Source of the DNA: an uncultured Nitrospina sp.
Lineage (GTDB): Bacteria > Nitrospinota > Nitrospinia > Nitrospinales > VA-1
DNA length: 13,845 nt
Reading direction: 5' to 3'
Assembly: GCA_950072225.1 (NCBI GenBank)
Contig: CATMOP010000014.1
Location: forward strand, 1 to 13,845
How positions within the stretch are numbered: position 1 is the first letter of the stretch; every line of letters starts with the position of its first letter. The notes beneath the pieces were generated by a model. The model worked only from the letters and a program-made list of their open reading frames with translations, did no database searches and had not been told where the DNA came from. Positions 7,236-13,815 of the stretch are shown piece by piece. A program made the position numbers and the translations under genes.

Positions 7236-7266
7236 AATGGTTCTCCTTCATATTCTTTTTACAATT

Positions 7267-7755
7267 TTAGTGGATTGATTTATTTCCACGACCGATCGCG
7301 ATTCTTCCAGACCGGACGATTTCCTTTATTCCCAATGGAGTCAACAGTTCTAAAAAGCTGGCTATCTTTCCCTCATCACCGGTGATTTCAATGGTATAGG
7401 CGCTGGGGCTTACATCGACAACCTTTGCTCGAAACAGGTCTACGATTCTTAAAATTTCTTCCCGGACCCGGACCTCAGCGTTTATCTTGATTAACAATAA
7501 TTCCCGATCGACAAATTTTTCCTCGGTCAGGTCAATGACTTTGATAACATCGACTAGTTTGTTGAGTTGTTTGGTGATCTGCTCAATTTTAGCATTGTCA
7601 CCACGAGTCACTATGGTCATGTGAGAAATTTCCGGGTCGGATGTTTCAGCGACATTCAGGCTTTCAATATTAAATCCACGGCTACTGAAAAGACCTGATA
7701 CGCGGGACAAAACACCGAACCGATTATTCATTAATACAGAAATGGTATGCTGCAT
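7267..7755 (-). CDS. ilvN: Acetolactate synthase small (regulatory) subunit
   Basis: Regulatory partner of acetohydroxyacid synthase; its ACT domain binds branched-chain amino acids and mediates feedback inhibition. At 162 residues it is normal length for the IlvH/IlvN family. The N-terminal ACT domain (about 3-76) opens with HTISVLMNNRFGVLSRVSGLF and contains RGFNIESLNV; a C-terminal domain (about 84-160) ends with the family's SGRIAIGRG segment. The ATG at 7755 has only a weak ribosome-binding site. The catalytic subunit gene ilvB, usually just upstream, is absent: the next gene is the divergent nth. This is the first gene of the minus-strand cluster, so its promoter should lie in 7756-7900. 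Confidence 0.94.
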   Translation of the reverse strand: MQHTISVLMNNRFGVLSRVSGLFSSRGFNIESLNVAETSDPEISHMTIVTRGDNAKIEQITKQLNKLVDVIKVIDLTEEKFVDRELLLIKINAEVRVREEILRIVDLFRAKVVDVSPSAYTIEITGDEGKIASFLELLTPLGIKEIVRSGRIAIGRGNKSIH

Positions 7756-7782
7756 TTTACTGGAATCCGGGTCTAAGGTTCA

Positions 7783-7814
7783 CCCCAAACCTATTGTGGG
7801 GGATGGTTTTTTTT
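7783..7814 (+). terminator. Possible hairpin plus T-tract in the ilvN-nth divergent region
   Basis: CCCCA (7783-7787) and TGGGG (7797-7801) can pair around a 9-nt loop, and eight T follow from 7807, five nucleotides after the stem. Read on the plus strand it resembles a weak intrinsic terminator, but no plus-strand gene ends here. It could stop antisense transcription from the ilv promoter region or attenuate a long nth leader. GGTTT/AAACC (7805-7819) offers an alternative pairing. Confidence 0.28.
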
Positions 7815-7900
7815 AAACCTCTTATACTAACAAAATCAAAGCTTTTTTTCTAATAAGAATTGCTTTCCAGGGTATAAATGCAGACGAGTCAGGAGCAACT

Positions 7901-8581
7901 ATGCGGGAGAAATTCCATATCAGCCAGGCTATTGCTGAGGTGAAAAAAGCTATTCATTCTTTCCCGACTCCCAGCGTGACCGTTATAAGCAGAAAGCATG
8001 ATCCCTTCGCCGTTCTGGTCAGTTGCATCATTAGCCTGCGGACCCGGGATGAGGTTACACAAACGGCTTCATCCCGCTTATTTAGACAGGCAAAAAATCC
8101 GGAAGAATTATTAAAACTTTCGCATGCAAAAATAGAAAATGCCATTTATCCCGCAGCATTTTACCGCAACAAAACCAAATCCCTGAAAGTACTTTGTAAA
8201 GACTTGTTAGACAACTATGAAGGGAAGGTTCCTGATAAACTGGACGCACTTCTTACGTTGAAGGGGGTAGGACGCAAAACCGCCAACCTGACTTTGATTT
8301 TGGGGCATAACAAACCTGGAATCTGTGTGGATATTCATGTTCACCGTATTTCCAATCGTTGGGGATATGTAAAAACCAAGTCCCCTGATGAAACGGAAAT
8401 GGTTCTGAGGGACAAACTGCCTCGGAGGTACTGGAAGGGGTATAATAGCTTACTCGTTACATTCGGACAAAATATCTGTAAACCGGTCTCGCCGTTTTGC
8501 GGGTCCTGCACCCTGGCAAAAGTCTGCCCAAAAACCGGAGTCACCACTACTAGGAGCCGACGAGCCCCCGGTGGCAGATAG
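7901..8581 (+). CDS. nth: Endonuclease III (HhH-GPD DNA glycosylase/AP lyase)
   Basis: Base-excision repair enzyme that removes oxidised pyrimidines and nicks the abasic site. The 226 residues contain the helix-hairpin-helix LKGVGRKTAN with catalytic Lys126, the catalytic Asp144 in VDIHVHR, and a complete 4Fe-4S loop C193-x6-C200-x2-C203-x5-C209. The N-terminal SLRTRD (45-50) replaces the QTTD-like motif of E. coli Nth, as in the archaeal/deltaproteobacterial branch. After the usual end (about residue 217) the protein carries an extra Arg/Pro/Gly-rich tail (RSRRAPGGR) encoded by sequence resembling the intergenic repeat. The ATG at 7901 follows an AGGAG-like site. It is divergent from ilvN and convergent with rph. 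Confidence 0.93.
   Translation: MREKFHISQAIAEVKKAIHSFPTPSVTVISRKHDPFAVLVSCIISLRTRDEVTQTASSRLFRQAKNPEELLKLSHAKIENAIYPAAFYRNKTKSLKVLCKDLLDNYEGKVPDKLDALLTLKGVGRKTANLTLILGHNKPGICVDIHVHRISNRWGYVKTKSPDETEMVLRDKLPRRYWKGYNSLLVTFGQNICKPVSPFCGSCTLAKVCPKTGVTTTRSRRAPGGR
8546..8577 (+). repeat. Degenerate repeat copy G at the nth 3' end
   Basis: ACTACTAGGAGCC and CGGTGGC match the sequence after pssA (ACTACTAGACGCC ... CCGGTGGC) at the same spacing and in the same orientation relative to the gene. Here the copy begins before the stop codon and is read in another frame, so nth continues until a TAG at 8579-8581. Similarity fades beyond about 8580, so this is either a partial or a decayed copy. Confidence 0.42.
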
Positions 8582-8622
8582 CCATTATCCATTGAGCAAC
8601 CAACCTTGTGCGTAATTTAAAA

Positions 8623-8648
8623 CCAGGCCTTACTTATCCTATGCCTGG
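8623..8648 (-). terminator. Probable intrinsic terminator downstream of rph
   Basis: CCAGGC (8623-8628) and GCCTGG (8643-8648) form a 6-bp stem with a 14-nt loop. Read on the minus strand the stem is followed by TTTTAAATT, giving a terminator for rph transcripts that have passed through repeat copy E. On the plus strand the downstream tract is poorer in T, so nth termination here would be less efficient. Confidence 0.5.
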
Positions 8649-8662
8649 CTTCTTAACGGGGA

Positions 8663-8747
8663 AGGCAATGGTGCAAGGGCTCGAATAGGCCGAGAAACTC
8701 TTCGCTGGCCAACAAAAGCTATTGCCAGTGGGCCCCACGCCTAGTGG
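8663..8747 (-). repeat. Dispersed stop-codon-associated repeat, copy E
   Basis: Starts at the rph stop. CCAC and GTGG (8735-8738 and 8744-8747) pair around a 5-nt loop that contains the TAG (8741-8743). The first 17 nt equal copy B exactly. It then carries GGCAATAGCTTTTGTTGG, CCAGCGAAGAGTTTCTCGG and a CTCG/CGAG inverted pair (near 8680-8694). CTGGC/GCCAG can form a further stem across AATAGCTTTTGTTG. This is the most complete copy and a good seed for a genome search. Confidence 0.72.
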
Positions 8748-9457
8748 ACGATTTTTTTCTGTAGGGCGATGAGTTCATTAATGCCTTTATCGGCCAATTT
8801 GAGAAGGCCAACTAATTGTTTATCATCAAAGGGTACTTGTTCGGCGGTTCCCTGGATTTCGGCGTATCCGCCAGAACCGGTTTTGACAATATTGAGATCG
8901 ACATCGGCATTGGAGTCTTCGCTGTAATCCAGGTCAAGCATTTTTTTTCCGTTGACGATTCCCACACTGACTGCGGCGACATAATCTTTGATCGGTAATT
9001 CATCGATCAATTTTTCCTTTTTCAATTTTTTCAAGGCCAGGACCATTGCCATGAAAGCTCCTGTAATGGAAGCGCAACGGGTACCCCCATCCGCCTGAAT
9101 GACATCACAATCGAGCCAGATAGTGCGCTCTCCTAATTTTTTGAGATCAATAACTGTACGGAGTGAACGGCCGATGAGCCTTTGGATTTCCTGAGTTCTC
9201 CCCGAAAGTTTGCCACGGGAAGCCTCGCGGGGGGTGCGGGTATTGGTGGATGAGGGGAGCATGGAATATTCCGCAGTTACCCAGCCGCTATTTTTGTTTC
9301 GAAGGAACGAAGGGACTTTTTCCTCAACCGTAGCCGCGCAAATGACTTTGGTATTTCCCATCTGAATGAGAACAGAACCTGCGGGGTGCATGCTGTAGTT
9401 TTTAGTTATTTTAATTTTTCTGCATTCATTTAAGGAGCGGCTTTGATTTCTGGACAT
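8741..9457 (-). CDS. rph: Ribonuclease PH
   Basis: Phosphorolytic 3'-to-5' exoribonuclease that trims tRNA precursors and other RNA 3' ends, active as a hexamer in the cytosol. The 238 residues match the family's usual length and show MHPAGSVLIQMGNTKVICAA near the start, the RxxPREASRGKLSGR-like substrate/phosphate region (TPREASRGKLSGRTQEIQRLIGRSLR, about 75-100), WLDCDVIQADGGTR (about 113-126, with catalytic acidic residues) and LDLDYSEDSNADVD. The ATG at 9457 follows AGAGG with 4-nt spacing. The final residues VH and the TAG are part of repeat copy E. It often neighbours a RdgB/HAM1-type pyrophosphatase gene in other bacteria; none is here. Confidence 0.96.
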   Translation of the reverse strand: MSRNQSRSLNECRKIKITKNYSMHPAGSVLIQMGNTKVICAATVEEKVPSFLRNKNSGWVTAEYSMLPSSTNTRTPREASRGKLSGRTQEIQRLIGRSLRTVIDLKKLGERTIWLDCDVIQADGGTRCASITGAFMAMVLALKKLKKEKLIDELPIKDYVAAVSVGIVNGKKMLDLDYSEDSNADVDLNIVKTGSGGYAEIQGTAEQVPFDDKQLVGLLKLADKGINELIALQKKIVH

Positions 9458-9484
9458 GTTACCTCTAAAAAATAATGTTAAACC

Positions 9485-9499
9485 TCGGAGAAACTCCGA
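9485..9499 (-). promoter_or_regulatory. Hairpin in the rph leader
   Basis: TCGGAG and CTCCGA form a perfect 6-bp stem with a 3-nt loop, 28 nt upstream of the rph ATG. It could be a leader structure; rph orthologues in some bacteria are autoregulated, but nothing here shows that directly. A possible promoter (TTGAAA at 9552-9547, 16-nt spacer, TTAATT at 9530-9525 on the minus strand) would place this hairpin in the transcript. Confidence 0.35.
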
Positions 9500-9662
9500 A
9501 ATGAAAAAACGCCAAAAAAAAACAAATTAACAGTTATAAATTAAATTTTCAACTGCTGAAACGATAGTTGTTATTGATCCGCAACTTATTATATATAAAC
9601 ATCCATTATAAATTGCCGGGAGGAGTACAGGGTTTCAATCAAGCGTTTCCTTCGGTACTAGG

Positions 9663-9691
9663 TTGTAACTTATTCTATTATTTGATACTAT
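9663..9691 (+). promoter_or_regulatory. Possible promoter of the bactofilin-TPR gene
   Basis: TTGTAA (9663-9668) and TACTAT (9686-9691) are separated by 17 nt, leaving about a 50-nt leader before the ATG at 9742. The surrounding 284-nt gap (9458-9741) is strongly AT-rich, so chance matches are likely. No clear Shine-Dalgarno precedes the ATG. CAACT/AGTTG (9550-9570) is another small inverted pair in this gap; I see no small gene in it. Confidence 0.32.
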
Positions 9692-9741
9692 TCAAATCAT
9701 TATGACATTTAAATTTATTCGAAATTTTTCTTCATAATCTA

Positions 9742-11739
9742 ATGGACTCCTACTTTGAAAAAGGAATCAGGCTTAAAGGCACCCTATGGGTGAAGGGTTC
9801 GGTTCATTTTGATGGGGAGTTTGAGGGTGAAATATACTCATCCAACCATTTTGTTGTTGGCAAGTCGGGTAAGGTCTTAGGCAACATAAAAACTCATAAT
9901 GTAACCAATATGGGTTTTATTCAGGGGAACCTGTTTGCAGAGAGCAAGGTAGCCCTGATGAACGATAGCCGGTTGGTAGGAGATATAACTACTTATCATT
10001 TGATCATTGATGAGGGTTCCAACTTTGAGGGCCGTTGCAAGATGGTCGGTGAGCTCCCCAAAACCGTCCATGAGGAAATGGAAACCCTGGAACGGCCTGT
10101 TCCCAAAACGGTGAAAGTGTCTATTGGTCCCGGAGTATCTTCAGCTGAAAGTAAGGATTTTTCCCAATGGAAAAAAGCCGCTGGAATAGCGGCTGTTGTT
10201 CTGGCGATTGCCGGGGTGACTTGGTTTTATCCGAATGGGGAGGATGAACTGGAACCTCTGGTTGAAAAAGGCTACAAACTTGTTGCTGAAAAAAGGTACA
10301 GTGATGCAGAATCTATTTTCAAAAAGGCCCTGACTATTTCCAGGGTCGAGCCCAGAGTTTATGCAGGACTTGGGGATATTTATTTCGAGGACAAACGTTT
10401 CAATGATTCGCTGGCTCAGTTTCAGAGAGCCATTGATTTAAATCCTGCCAATGGGGAGTACCGGATCAAGCAGGCAAAATCCTATTCCTCCAAAGGACAA
10501 TTGAAGGAAGCGATAACGTCCTATATGCAGGCGCTGGAAATCGACCCCGAGAGGGGAACAACCTTCTATCATTTAGGCCTTTTGTATCTGGAACGGAAGG
10601 AATTGCGCAAAGCCCGTGAAGCACTCAAAATGAGTGTGAGTCTGGACCTGGATTCTTTTAAGCCGCATGAAGCATTGAGCCTCCTGTATTCTCGTGAAAA
10701 AAAATCTAATGAAGCCATTGCAGAAATCAACGAAGCGATAAAGCTTGAGAATAAAGAACCCCGATTGCATTTAACTTTGGGAAAACTCCTTCTAGAAAGT
10801 GGCAAGGAGAAAGATGCGGAAAAGGCTTTCAAAAAAGCGACAAACTTGTTTCCAGAAAACTTCTCAGCTCAAATCCGTCTTGCCGACTGGTATTACGTCA
10901 AGGGAATGCTTGAGAAGTCTCTTGAAACTTACAAGGTTGCAGAAACCCTTGACTCCGATAATCCTGTGGTCCAAGCACGGCTAGGAAAAATTTATGTAGG
11001 TAAAAACCAATATAATAAGGCTCAGGTAGCACTGGAAAAAGCTATCAGGTTAAACCCTAAAGACGCGGAAAGCCATTATCAATTAGGGAAACTGGTTTCC
11101 GGTGAAGGGAAGTTGGGGCGTGCCCAATCTTTATTATCCAATGCCATTGCCCTGGATGCCAAGCATGGGGATTCCCATTATGAATTGGGTGTTGTGTTGT
11201 TGGGAAGGGGTAATGTGGACCTGGCCAACGTTAGCTTCAATAAAGCTTTAGATTTGGAGCCCAAAAACTCGGATTTCATTATGGGATTGGCGATGGCGCT
11301 GGTTGAGAAAAAGGATCTGGATAGTGCATTGGAAATACTTCTTCCTGTTTCCAAAGAGGAGACGAATAATTCTAAAATTCATATTGCAATTTGCAAGGTT
11401 TATACGAAAAAAGGTTATTTTACAACCGCCACGGGATATTGTGAAAAAGCCTTGAGTTTGAACGCCGATAATTATGAGACCATGAATCGACTGGCTTGGT
11501 TATACGCCAAGAAAAGCGCTAAGCTTCAGAAGGCATTCGAGCTTTCTAGCAAGACCCTTAAAGCTTTTCCAAACCGGCCCGAATTCATTGATACACTTTC
11601 GGAAATTTTTTATGTTCAAGGGGAAACTGAAAAGGCGGTGGAAAAAATTCAAGAAGCCATTAAGCTGATGCCCAATAACGCTTATTACAAACAACAATTG
11701 TGGAAATTTAAGAATATAAAGCCGAAATCACCTGCCTGA
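9742..11739 (+). CDS. Bactofilin-domain protein with transmembrane segment and long TPR array
   Basis: A 665-residue fusion. Residues 1 to about 105 are a bactofilin beta-helix (short hydrophobic/Gly repeats: GTLWVKGSVHFDGEFEGEIY, VVGKSGKVLGNI, VALMNDSRLVGDI). Bactofilins self-assemble into non-nucleotide polymers that position envelope machinery. One hydrophobic segment (about 146-163) is preceded by KK and followed by acidic residues, predicting a cytoplasmic N-terminus and periplasmic C-terminus. From about 170 to 648 there are roughly fourteen 34-residue TPR units with the usual W/L-G-Y-A-F-A-P pattern (for example AIDLNP, ALEIDP, AIRLNP, ALDLEP). The protein may tie a cytoskeletal polymer to a periplasmic multiprotein assembly. 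The ATG at 9742 is the only start giving the full bactofilin domain. It stands alone on its strand and is convergent with the antiporter gene, 8 nt apart. Confidence 0.85.
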   Translation: MDSYFEKGIRLKGTLWVKGSVHFDGEFEGEIYSSNHFVVGKSGKVLGNIKTHNVTNMGFIQGNLFAESKVALMNDSRLVGDITTYHLIIDEGSNFEGRCKMVGELPKTVHEEMETLERPVPKTVKVSIGPGVSSAESKDFSQWKKAAGIAAVVLAIAGVTWFYPNGEDELEPLVEKGYKLVAEKRYSDAESIFKKALTISRVEPRVYAGLGDIYFEDKRFNDSLAQFQRAIDLNPANGEYRIKQAKSYSSKGQLKEAITSYMQALEIDPERGTTFYHLGLLYLERKELRKAREALKMSVSLDLDSFKPHEALSLLYSREKKSNEAIAEINEAIKLENKEPRLHLTLGKLLLESGKEKDAEKAFKKATNLFPENFSAQIRLADWYYVKGMLEKSLETYKVAETLDSDNPVVQARLGKIYVGKNQYNKAQVALEKAIRLNPKDAESHYQLGKLVSGEGKLGRAQSLLSNAIALDAKHGDSHYELGVVLLGRGNVDLANVSFNKALDLEPKNSDFIMGLAMALVEKKDLDSALEILLPVSKEETNNSKIHIAICKVYTKKGYFTTATGYCEKALSLNADNYETMNRLAWLYAKKSAKLQKAFELSSKTLKAFPNRPEFIDTLSEIFYVQGETEKAVEKIQEAIKLMPNNAYYKQQLWKFKNIKPKSPA

Positions 11740-11747
11740 AATTGGGT

Positions 11748-12689
11748 TTACAAGCTTCCCGTCCCTTTCAACCCTATATAAACACAATAAACCAAGATCA
11801 ATATCGCCCCCGTCAGTTTTCCCAGAGAATGGTTCCCATATCTTATCATTCCCAGCAATAATCCGGTGATGGCGAAGGTAATGAGCAAGTCCGGTTGTAT
11901 GGGCTCATTTATATGCAAAGGATGAATGGTTGTGGTTAGGCCCAGAACCATCAGGATATTAAAGATATTGCTTCCAAAAATATTCCCGATGGCCATTTCT
12001 CCATGCCCCCGTTTTGCGGCGATCATGGAGGAAACAATTTCCGGAAGGCTGGTTCCTATGGCAACGATGGTGATACCTATGAACCATTCGCTAATTCCCA
12101 GGTTGCGGGCGATTCCCACGCCTCCCGCAACTAGGAATTCAGCGCCTCCAACCAAAAGCCCAAGTCCCACAATGATCAGCAATATTTGAAAGTAGAGATC
12201 TTTTCCTGCAAAAAGAGGGGCCTCATCTTCCATTTCTTCGACAATATCCTCTTTATGACTGAATGACCTCCATATGTAGAGACCTAAGAGACAAACCATG
12301 AAAGATCCTTCAGCGCGGTTGATTTCCAGGTTCCAGGCGATCACTACAATGAGTAGGGAAGCGAAAAGCAGTGGGGCAGATTCCCGCCTGAGGCGATCGG
12401 GTCCGATTGACAGTGGCGTCAAGAGAGCGGTTAAACCGAGAACGAGGCCAATGTTGGCGATATTACTACCGATAACATTTCCCATAGCCAGTTCCGGGTT
12501 GCCCTCTAAGGAGGCGAGAAGGGCAACGGCTAGTTCGGGAGCGGAGGTGCCAAATGCGATGACCGTGGCTCCAATTGCAAAGGGACTGATTTTTAGTATA
12601 CGGGCAAGGCGAACACTGCCTGTTACCAGGAAGTTTCCACCATAATATAATAGTGCCAGTCCGGCAATAATTTGTACAAGGTCGAGCAA
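11748..12689 (-). CDS. CaCA-family Na+/Ca2+ (or K+/Ca2+) antiporter, YrbG type
   Basis: Inner-membrane cation/Ca2+ exchanger of about ten helices. The two inverted alpha-repeats are intact: GTSAPELAVALLASLEGN with GNVIGSNIANIGLVLG (about 47-85), and GTSLPEIVSSMIAAKRG with GNIFGSNIFNILMVLG (about 212-250); their Glu, Asn and Ser residues line the ion site. An acidic cytoplasmic loop (KEDIVEEMEDEA, about 146-157) joins the halves and may regulate transport. I place the start at the TTG at 12689, with AAGG six nt upstream, because the family begins at this hydrophobic segment (MLDLVQIIAGLALL). The frame stays open to a TTG at 12755, but those 22 residues lie in repeat copy F and look non-native. 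It is downstream of the SPOR gene on the same strand. Confidence 0.9.
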   Translation of the reverse strand: MLDLVQIIAGLALLYYGGNFLVTGSVRLARILKISPFAIGATVIAFGTSAPELAVALLASLEGNPELAMGNVIGSNIANIGLVLGLTALLTPLSIGPDRLRRESAPLLFASLLIVVIAWNLEINRAEGSFMVCLLGLYIWRSFSHKEDIVEEMEDEAPLFAGKDLYFQILLIIVGLGLLVGGAEFLVAGGVGIARNLGISEWFIGITIVAIGTSLPEIVSSMIAAKRGHGEMAIGNIFGSNIFNILMVLGLTTTIHPLHINEPIQPDLLITFAITGLLLGMIRYGNHSLGKLTGAILILVYCVYIGLKGTGSL

Positions 12690-12726
12690 TTTAAGCCTTA
12701 GCTGAAAAACATGAAAAGATAATAGC

Positions 12727-12834
12727 CCACCACCAAGCGTGGGGCAAGTGTGCAATAAAATGAATGAGTGAGCAACAGGTTATCTCGCCTTGCTGAGTCT
12801 TTGCTAGTTGCCGTCAGCCGCTGGCTGGTTAGCG
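12727..12834 (-). repeat. Dispersed stop-codon-associated repeat, copy F
   Basis: Begins at the SPOR-gene TAA (12829-12831) with CGCTAACCAGCCAGCGGC. CAGCC (12815-12819) and GGCTG (12823-12827) pair right after the stop, in the same place as the GC stem after accD. The core CTAGCAAAGACTC follows. The far end (about 12730-12745) carries CCACCAAGCGTGGGGC, a near match to the start of copies B and E but on the opposite strand, so this element has related inverted ends. It fills most of the gap between the SPOR gene and the antiporter start. Confidence 0.62.
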
Positions 12835-13815
12835 TAGGAAGGTTTTAGGATATCCCTTTCGGGCCAGTTTTTCCTGGGTGAGGAGTGCTTTTTCGCGGTT
12901 GGGAAAAACTCCCAATTGTACGATATAGGTTTTAACGGGCAAGTTTGCCCTGTGCGACTCGGACAAAAAGCCCTTTAAACTCAGGTGGTCCTGCAGTTTT
13001 TGGGCATCTTTCAGGCTATTGAATTGGCCGATTTTAAGGCGAAAGGAATTTTTGGCTTTATAAAAAGAGGCGTTGAATCCTTTGTTGGCCAGTTCCTTTA
13101 ATATACTATCCCCAGCTTTTGTATTGGCAAAGTTTCCAACCGTTACGACATGCTGATTTAAATTTTGTGACCTCGTCTGTATGGAGGGTGAAAAGCCTTT
13201 GACCTTAAGTTGATTTAATAACGAATCCGCATTTTTCTTGACGCTGAACGCGCCTGCCTGAATAAAGAATCTCGAGTTTTCATTTTTTGTTGGCGATGTT
13301 ATTTTTTTTTGGATCGATTTTGGTTTAGAACTTGGAAATATTTTTTCAATTTTGGCCGATTTTTTTACTTCCCTGATTGTGGTCGAGGGCGTGGTGCTTT
13401 TGGTTTTTGGCGGTGTGATGAATGGATTGGTATACGGCTTTGCCGGACCTGTAGTTGGCGGAACCGGGATGCCGGAGCTACTTGACCCATCTTCCACCAC
13501 AGGGACCTGTTTAGCCAATCTTTCTTCTGCCGTCTTAGGTTTTTTCACCTGGGCTTCTTTTGAAGGTTCAACAGGAGAGGTGGTGGTTTGGTGATTTACC
13601 TGGAAATATACCAGCCCTAAAAGAACGATGCCAATCATAGAAATGGAAAACATGCGCGAATTTTTTGACCGAATCTTTTTTTCCGCTTCGATTTCCGCTT
13701 CGATTTCTGCATCTTCGATAAGGTCATCGATTCGCTTATTATATTTATAGATTTCTTCCGGAGGTTGGTTGTTTTCTGTGAAAGGTAGTGTTTCCTGTTC
13801 CTTAATTTCCAGCAT
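12829..13815 (-). CDS. Membrane-anchored SPOR-domain protein
   Basis: A 328-residue bitopic protein. The N-terminus is cytosolic and acidic/helical, with an EAEI repeat at 37-45. One transmembrane segment spans about 55-73 (MFSISMIGIVLLGLVYFQV). A Pro/Thr/Ser-rich linker runs from about 75 to 180. The periplasmic C-terminus contains four SPOR half-units, hence two SPOR domains (about 182-252 and 257-326), each starting with strands of the FFIQAGAF or YIVQLGVF type and a KGF/KGY turn. SPOR domains bind denuded peptidoglycan glycan strands and recruit proteins to the septum, so a role in division or wall remodelling is likely (DedD/FtsN-like layout, not orthology). The protein stops directly after the last half-unit; the TAA belongs to repeat copy F. 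The ribosome-binding site at the 13815 ATG is weak. Confidence 0.87.
   Translation of the reverse strand: MLEIKEQETLPFTENNQPPEEIYKYNKRIDDLIEDAEIEAEIEAEKKIRSKNSRMFSISMIGIVLLGLVYFQVNHQTTTSPVEPSKEAQVKKPKTAEERLAKQVPVVEDGSSSSGIPVPPTTGPAKPYTNPFITPPKTKSTTPSTTIREVKKSAKIEKIFPSSKPKSIQKKITSPTKNENSRFFIQAGAFSVKKNADSLLNQLKVKGFSPSIQTRSQNLNQHVVTVGNFANTKAGDSILKELANKGFNASFYKAKNSFRLKIGQFNSLKDAQKLQDHLSLKGFLSESHRANLPVKTYIVQLGVFPNREKALLTQEKLARKGYPKTFLR
13681..13716 (-). repeat. Short in-gene tandem repeat in the SPOR gene
   Basis: A 12-bp unit (TTCCGCTTCGAT on the plus strand) occurs twice in tandem at 13681-13704 and is followed by a diverged third unit. It encodes the EAEI repeats in the acidic cytosolic helix before the membrane segment. 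Copy number could vary by slippage. Confidence 0.6.

Noticed and set aside
6222..7385. 387-codon plus-strand frame opposite ilvC
   Set aside because: It is fully antisense to the strongly conserved ilvC and part of ilvN, has no recognisable family and has the biased composition of a shadow frame.
7756..7900. Branched-chain amino acid leader peptide, T-box or riboswitch ahead of ilvN
   Set aside because: No short frame rich in Leu/Val/Ile codons, no T-box sequence and no terminator oriented towards ilvN could be found.
1705..12834. Integron attC sites or gene cassettes
   Set aside because: The position after stop codons is suggestive, and GTTAGGC at the accD end fits the R' core. But matching RYYYAAC/GTTRRRY pairs are not found in the other copies, the genes are housekeeping genes in operons on both strands, and no integrase is present.
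1705..12834. CRISPR array
   Set aside because: The repeats are dispersed by kilobases, vary in sequence and length, and have no regular spacers or cas genes.
12829..12930. SPOR protein truncated by the repeat
   Set aside because: On closer reading the C-terminus contains four half-units that make two nearly complete SPOR domains, so no substantial part is missing.
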